Assembly (NCBI GenBank): GCA_014904985.1
Contig: MU129190.1
Location: 44,756 to 57,142 of the forward strand
Source: Hydnum rufescens UP504
Taxonomy: Eukaryota > Basidiomycota > Agaricomycetes > Cantharellales > Hydnaceae
Direction of reading: 5' to 3'
Length of the DNA stretch: 12,387 nucleotides
In this document: positions 7,694 to 12,387 of the stretch, piece by piece
Numbering within the stretch: position 1 is the stretch's first letter
Layout of the letters: each line of letters starts with the position of its first letter
Made by a program: the position numbers and the translations under genes
The notes under the pieces: model-generated
Seen by the model: the letters and a program-made list of their open reading frames with translations, nothing else
Databases searched by the model: none
What the model was told of the DNA's origin: nothing

Positions 7694-10600
7694 CTAGAGT
7701 TTGCTACGCTCTTGTTTGGCCAACCATGACTCAATGTCACTCTCACTCCTCTTCAACCATGCGGCGTTCGCCCGGATGGAATCCAAGGCCTGGTGGTATG
7801 CGAGCTCATACTTGGAGATATCCTTGTCCTGAACAAAGAAATCCGAAACCTTGGTCAGGCTGTGGGAGATTGAATGAATAATGGCTGGTAGACCTTGAAA
7901 AACCTCTCGGTGTCTTGAGCATCCTCTTCAGTCGTGTACGATTCGAAGACGAATTTGATGATATAGCTGAGGGAGAAGTTTCCCTCGAACCGCTTTAAGA
8001 TCTATTCAAGGCCCTTGCATAGTGAGCGATCCAGTGCGACTTCGGGCGAGAAATGGTACCAACTTCAGCATAGTTCTCCTTGAAGAATACAGTCACCCCC
8101 CGTCGAGTTGTTCGATTTGCCCCTAAGCCCATGAAGATATACATCCAGTCCTGAGCATAAATGGGACATTAATGGCTCCACAAACAACTTCAGTTCTGTT
8201 TCTGCTCGTACCTGCAACGGCACCTCTTCCAATACCAACTTAAGAGTGTCCTGCATGATATTCAAATCGAGGGAGGACGTGAGGCCCTGTCTAGTTTCAT
8301 GATAATGTCCTCAGAACTAGACAACAGACGGGCCTGGAAGATATAAGCACTCACAACGCCGAAATTTTGGTCGAAGGGGTCGGTGGCTTCCTCCAGAGCT
8401 GCTTCACAGTATCGTACTCCTTGCGCCCACCGTATTTCACCGCCTAGAGTAGTCCAAACATCATCGGTCGCGGTCAGGGACATCCACAAGCAAGACTGCT
8501 ACGATCTAGATTCATACCGTCGCATACGTGACCTGCTGGAGATCAGTGGGAATCTTCGAATCATCCCCCGTCTCCTGGAAATGGGCAAACCGTGACTTCA
8601 ACTCTTCGATAACACTAATTTGACGTCAAGACCAATGACGCCAAGAAAATATGTAGACCACGAACGATGGGTCTTCCGCAGCCGCGGCCTTTGTAATAGC
8701 TAACGTTCGGAGCTGTCTAACGTCGGCAGACTCATCTGGCAAGTACGTGTAACCGAACTTCGTCACTAGAGGGCCATAAAGCGTCTAAGGGACCACGACG
8801 TCATAACCACACATTTATTTCTTGAAGCAAAGAATGCATACCTGCAAGAAGGCATTGAACGCGTCGCGAACTGGCTCAGGATGCTCCCAGAGAAGTTTGC
8901 GGATCATGGTGAGCTGTGTGGTGATGCTCTCCCAGACAAGATCTATCGCGGAAAGCGGGTCGCTCATCATCATCACCGGGAATAAAGGCGCCCAGAACAC
9001 GCACGTTCGGTTTCGTCTTTCAGGCTTGCGATCAAGTCCAGAGCGCCGCTAGTCGCGCCAACCCCGGCTTTAGCGAGTACCATCGCATCCGATACCAGCC
9101 CCATACGATCCTCCAAAGTGAATACCGAGTTCTTCTGTGCTGCCCATTGCCCAAGCAGTTTGAGACGTTCCGGTTCGTATGCCACCCGGACTGTGAGTCT
9201 CGATCAGCGGTTGCCACCAATATTCGAAAGAGATCATGAAGGACGCACAAACGCCAATAGTTCCCGCGTTCAATTTGAATGGCTTGGTAGTATCAAGGGA
9301 AATAGTCGTCTGACGAGTGTCTAGGACAATACTTCTGTCGATCACGGATTTGCCGCTCGAATCTGTCGATAGGATTGTTAGAGGGATATACCTGAGTTGA
9401 TATCCTCAGTAAGGCTCTTCCTCACGATGCAGCAAAATACGTCGACGTACCAGACGGTCTGGTTTTCCTCTTCCGTAGGGTCTCCCGTGGCAAGGAACCG
9501 GTCTTGTCGAATATGTAACTTTCCACCCTCCTCTTTGACGGTGAGTACTGGATATCCGATCTGGAATCCAAATTGATGCAACTACCCAATTGATACTACA
9601 TTACAAGCACATACCTTGTAAACCCATTTGTCCATCATCCTGGCGATATCAAGACCAGTCGCTTCCGCGATGCCATTCCATAGGTCCACCGGCTCACTGT
9701 TGGCGTAGAGATGGTTCTTAAGGTAAATGCTAACACCCTTGAGGAACTTCTCCTCCCCAACGTATTGGGATAGCATGCGTAGCACTATGTAGAGACGTCG
9801 GCATGTGTGCCTAGTGCAAATGAAGAAAACTACTACTTACTGGAAGCTGCCTTAGAATAGGACAGTGCGTCGAACTAAGGGGGTTCAAGGATATCAGTGA
9901 AACAATCCAGTGCACACCACCTCACATAAACGCACAATCTGAAAATCAAAAATCCCGTCAATAAAACAAAGGACGGGTTGACCACGCTGGGCACTGGGAA
10001 GTATCGTACTTGATTGATCATAGCCGCATCAGGGCAATCCACCTGGATGGGATGAGAGCTTCGCTGAGCATCTAATTGTAGAGCGCGCTCCAAGTGATCA
10101 TTGATGAATGCGCTGTGTGGACGCCACTCAGGGAAGATCTTGTTAAGGATGATAACTTCGCCCATCTGTGCATATCCATCGTTGGTTACTCTATTGGTGG
10201 GAACAACGTGTCACCTACCAATGTGGCAAAGCCTTCATTTAACCATAATGCATCCCACCAGCTCATCGTTGTAATATCCCCAAACCACCTGGCGGTCAGA
10301 GGAGATCAAAGATTACATCGGGCCTTCTTCATACCGATGAGTCTGGCAACTTACATGTGTGCGACCTGAGATAATCCCCAAAAATCAGAGCCCCAATCTA
10401 TCCCGGGGAACCGGACGTACCTCATGAGCTTGCACGACTGCAACACGTTTCTTCGCAGCCAAGCTTGATTTCTTAGGGTCGAACAAGAATGCGGTAGTCC
10501 GCCCAGTTATCAAGCCCCAGTTTTCCATGGCCCCAGCATCAAAATCAGCGGCCTAGAAGCCTCGCATTGAAGATAACGGGCTAATGGCGAGGAGCTGATT

Positions 10601-12055
10601 TGGAAACGTACCACGAGAGTATCCAACTTGGGTAATGGGAATTCGACATCAAAGACTTCCTCGTATAGCGGGAGGGTCTTCTCCTTGACCTCAAGGGCGA
10701 ACTATGAAAGAATACATTTCAGGGGATTTCCACGTACAACCTCGATCCAATACATTACCTGAGCCTGATGAATGGAATCGGGAGTAGCTGAAAAGTACCA
10801 AACGAAGAGTTCAGACGATGAGAACTGCATAAAGTCAACCGGATGGAGCGCACCGTATATTCTCAACGGACGGATCCTTCCACTCAAAGGACTCTTATAC
10901 GAGCTCTCGAGATACTCAAATTGACCATTTGCAAAAGCGACGAGGTAGCTGGACATCTGAACGAATCGTTCTCTAGTGATCGGCGCCATGAATTTAAAAA
11001 AAAAACATTCTGGACATACAGGGGGCGTCTTCTCGAAAACGGTGACTTTCCATTCGTTTTGGGCACCAGGAGAATTCTCAAATGGATACAGTTCCACAAG
11101 TTTAGCCGCTCCGGCGGGCACGTTACTTCCATGAGGAACCTCCGAGGACGCGGGCATATTGCTTAGGCTGACTGTATCACTGCGAGAAATGAGGGTGATT
11201 GTGTACTGAGCTTTGAGAAGCGGTTCATCCCAGCTCGGAAAAGCCCTGTATTGAACGGTATGAAGAACAATAAAAATTGAGGCAACCTTGTGCATACCTT
11301 CGAGCAGCAGTTGGCTTGAAATGGCAACCAAAGTTTATGAGAGTAATAATTGGTGAGAAGCAGAGCGGACACGTACTTCGAATCTGGAAACGAATATATA
11401 TTATATGAGTGTGGTCATGCAGAGGCCAAGAATGAGTTCTTACTGTGTCAACGTGTAGTACCTGGGACCCATTGGTAGTAAGAACATAATCCACGGTATG
11501 AAGAAGAGAAATGAGATGACAGACTTTTTCTTCCTTCGTGCTGGAATGATGAAAGATAATAGCCTGGAAGAGGGGGGGGAGGGATTGATAAAATCAATGG
11601 CAGTTGAGCAGAAATGTTCGACCGTGACCGACCCATCATGCTATTATTCAGTTTCGCCTCCATCCCACGCTAAGCTTGATGGACGATCCTTGTTTAAATT
11701 TCTGAGGAAATGAACGAAACTCGTTCTTGTTTTTCGTCTGCACTTTGTGAGATCTGGTGGTGCACTACATCTACGCCATCGAGGACAGAAGCCGGGAAAA
11801 ATCAATCTCTGCGGCATTGAATGTGATCTTGTCAGTCTCTCCGAGACGTTCAGACTATGAGCGCATCCAAACATAAGCAGGCGCACAGAGAATATCATCC
11901 GGAAGGGACACGGACTCGATGATTCCATAACCACAAAAATGGGAGCGTCTCCAGATCGGTTTTAAAAGTCAGATCCGTAGTGAGTAGGACGGACTGTGGT
12001 GGGGCGAAATCAATAGGTTTATCCGATTCAGTTGTGGGTGGGGAGGGAGCATCAT
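7694..12055 (-). CDS. M1 family zinc aminopeptidase (puromycin-sensitive / Aap1-Ape2 type), about 28 exons
   Basis: Metallopeptidase removing N-terminal residues from peptides, probably cytosolic; no signal peptide is visible. The last exons are 10701-10612, 10552-10421 ([13 protein letters not shown], then HE), 10365-10355 (VAH), 10288-10219 (WLNEGFAT, third zinc ligand), 10165-10010, 9938-9936, 9874-9841 (FDALSYSK, catalytic Tyr), 9784-9615, 9560-9451, 9391-9249, 9190-9005, 8942-8842, 8784-8666, 8614-8518, 8443-8355, 8290-8212, 8150-8064, 8001-7894 and 7828-7694. Earlier ones are 12055-11910, 11854-11633, 11563-11521, 11461-11444, 11383-11377, 11314-11298, 11245-11020, 10956-10854 and 10787-10759. 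The product is about 910 aa, ending in an ERAP1-C-like domain ([23 protein letters not shown]; stop at 7694). All junctions from exon 3 on keep phase with GT-AG introns. Exons 1-2 carry at least six frameshifts, so the start at 12055 is tentative. Confidence 0.9.
9936..9938 (-). other. Candidate 3-nt microexon (Ile) of the aminopeptidase gene
   Basis: Between the exon ending ...INQ (10010) and the exon starting FDALSYSK (9874) are 135 nt. They divide exactly into an intron of 71 nt (10009-9939, GTACGA...TTTTCAG), the triplet ATT, and an intron of 61 nt (9935-9875, GTGCGT...CTTAG). Using ATT as an exon restores the Ile that precedes FDA(I/L)SYSK in M1 aminopeptidases. Skipping it as one 135-nt intron keeps the frame but loses that residue and gives an intron twice the size of any other in the gene. 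Confidence 0.6.
11298..11461 (-). other. Cluster of three microexons (18, 7, 17 nt)
   Basis: Exons 11461-11444 (18 nt), 11383-11377 (7 nt, ATTCGAA) and 11314-11298 (17 nt) are separated by introns of 60 and 62 nt (GTAAGA...CCAG; GTACGT...CAAG). They are flanked by introns of 59 and 52 nt. Together with the neighbouring bases they spell LYYTLTQFEPTAARR and lead straight into AFPSWDEP, the conserved substrate-binding segment of M1 aminopeptidases. The spacing from GYY to TQFE equals that in animal homologues. No other splicing I tried recovers TQFEPTAARR. Confidence 0.8.
11655..11979 (-). other. Frameshift cluster in aminopeptidase exons 1-2
   Basis: Comparing frames with the family shows frame changes at 11971-11979 (TACGGATCT, one G too many after THY), 11933-11941 (T5 instead of T4 after LPF), 11833-11842 (one G short before ETDKITFN), 11788-11797 (one G short in IDFSR/ASVL), 11702-11714 (near VSFI/FPQK, one T too many or two short) and 11655-11665 (one G short in SVGW/EAKLNN). 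Most fall in homopolymers. Further shifts near 12005 and right after the start codon at 12055 are likely. Exons 3-28 show none. Confidence 0.75.
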
Positions 12056-12387
12056 GCGAGTGCGATCGGAAGCGAAGCAGAATGAGCGGGCAGTGATTCT
12101 AGTTTTTGAGAGAATAACAGGACGAAAGATGTATGATATTCGCGGTGTTGGGATCAATACCTGGCCTACCCGTATGGATCTAAGTCTGGAACCCGCAACA
12201 TGTAAATACCGGAAACGTGCGCAAAAATTGGACGCGCGGCTGTTGTGTGTTGTGCACGTCAATACAATATATACACAGGACTACAATGGTATGGGTATTA
12301 GAGATACACAGGACAAGTAGGCTAAGAGGATGTTATACAGTGGAAAGGAGTCAGAACAGAACCCGATGCCATCCGCACATCCGAGGC
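12056..12387. other. Upstream flank of the aminopeptidase gene
   Basis: About 330 bp upstream of the probable minus-strand start. A + frame of 88 codons (12054-12320) is open, but its composition is unremarkable and it matches nothing I know. The region should contain the aminopeptidase promoter and possibly the edge of the next gene. No clear TATA box, RNA gene or repeat is seen. Confidence 0.4.

Noticed and set aside
8287..8290. Alternative acceptor at 8287-8289 for the intron starting at 8354
   Set aside because: It forces the upstream exon into the wrong frame. The TAG acceptor at 8291-8293 joins ...KISAL to QGLTSSLD and agrees with the family.
9363..9391. 29-nt intron (GTATAT...ACAG) in the aminopeptidase gene
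   Set aside because: It is too short, and the sequence encodes YIPLTILST, conserved after TVW. The 59-nt intron 9392-9450 explains the region.
10702..11331. 209-aa minus-strand open frame taken as a single gene
   Set aside because: It is several aminopeptidase exons read through introns of 63 and 66 nt that happen to be multiples of three. The intron-derived residues are absent from the family.
12054..12320. 88-aa + strand frame at the right edge
   Set aside because: No recognisable motif, no upstream context, and it overlaps the expected aminopeptidase promoter; it cannot be supported as a gene.
1..12387. CRISPR arrays, tRNA or rRNA genes
   Set aside because: No regularly spaced repeats of the CRISPR type, no tRNA-like A/B boxes with cloverleaf potential and no rRNA motifs were seen; the genome is eukaryotic.

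Overview
The window looks like nuclear DNA of a filamentous basidiomycete, most likely an Agaricomycete. It holds two intron-dense housekeeping genes whose introns are about 50-110 nt long and whose donors are mostly GTACGT, GTGCGT, GTATGT or GTAAGT. Next to them lies a nest of fungal transposons. I cannot name the genus.

Left part (1 to 6748), transposon graveyard. Positions 1-1290 and about 3992-5280 are two copies of the same segment: the pol tail (chromodomain) of a chromodomain Ty3/gypsy retrotransposon plus its LTR. The copies are arranged head to tail, so two elements appear to share the left LTR. Between the LTRs is a shortened internal region. It has frameshifted RNase H, integrase and chromodomain on the + strand, but no recognisable gag, protease or most of the reverse transcriptase. 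Where those should be there is a broken minus-strand reading frame with a coiled coil and a Cys cluster of Zn2Cys6 spacing. The right LTR abuts a 5'-truncated second LTR (probably copia type, ending at 5701). That LTR interrupts the N-terminal part of a minus-strand hAT-like transposase gene, whose terminal inverted repeat and AAGTCG-rich subterminal array end at 6748.

Right part (6749 to 12387), host genes. A complete four-exon gene for ribosomal protein eS21 (RPS21) lies on the + strand at 7018-7541. Tail to tail with it, 152 bp away, a minus-strand gene of about 28 exons (12055 down to 7694) encodes an M1 zinc aminopeptidase of the puromycin-sensitive/Aap1-Ape2 type (about 910 residues). 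Every splice junction from exon 3 to the last keeps frame with the family. The gene uses very small exons: 18, 7 and 17 nt in a row, 11 nt within the zinc motif, and probably 3 nt just before the catalytic tyrosine.

The N-terminal exons (about 11655-11980) contain at least six one- or two-base frameshifts. They resemble the indel-rich differences between the two retroelement copies, so local consensus error is a serious alternative to gene decay.
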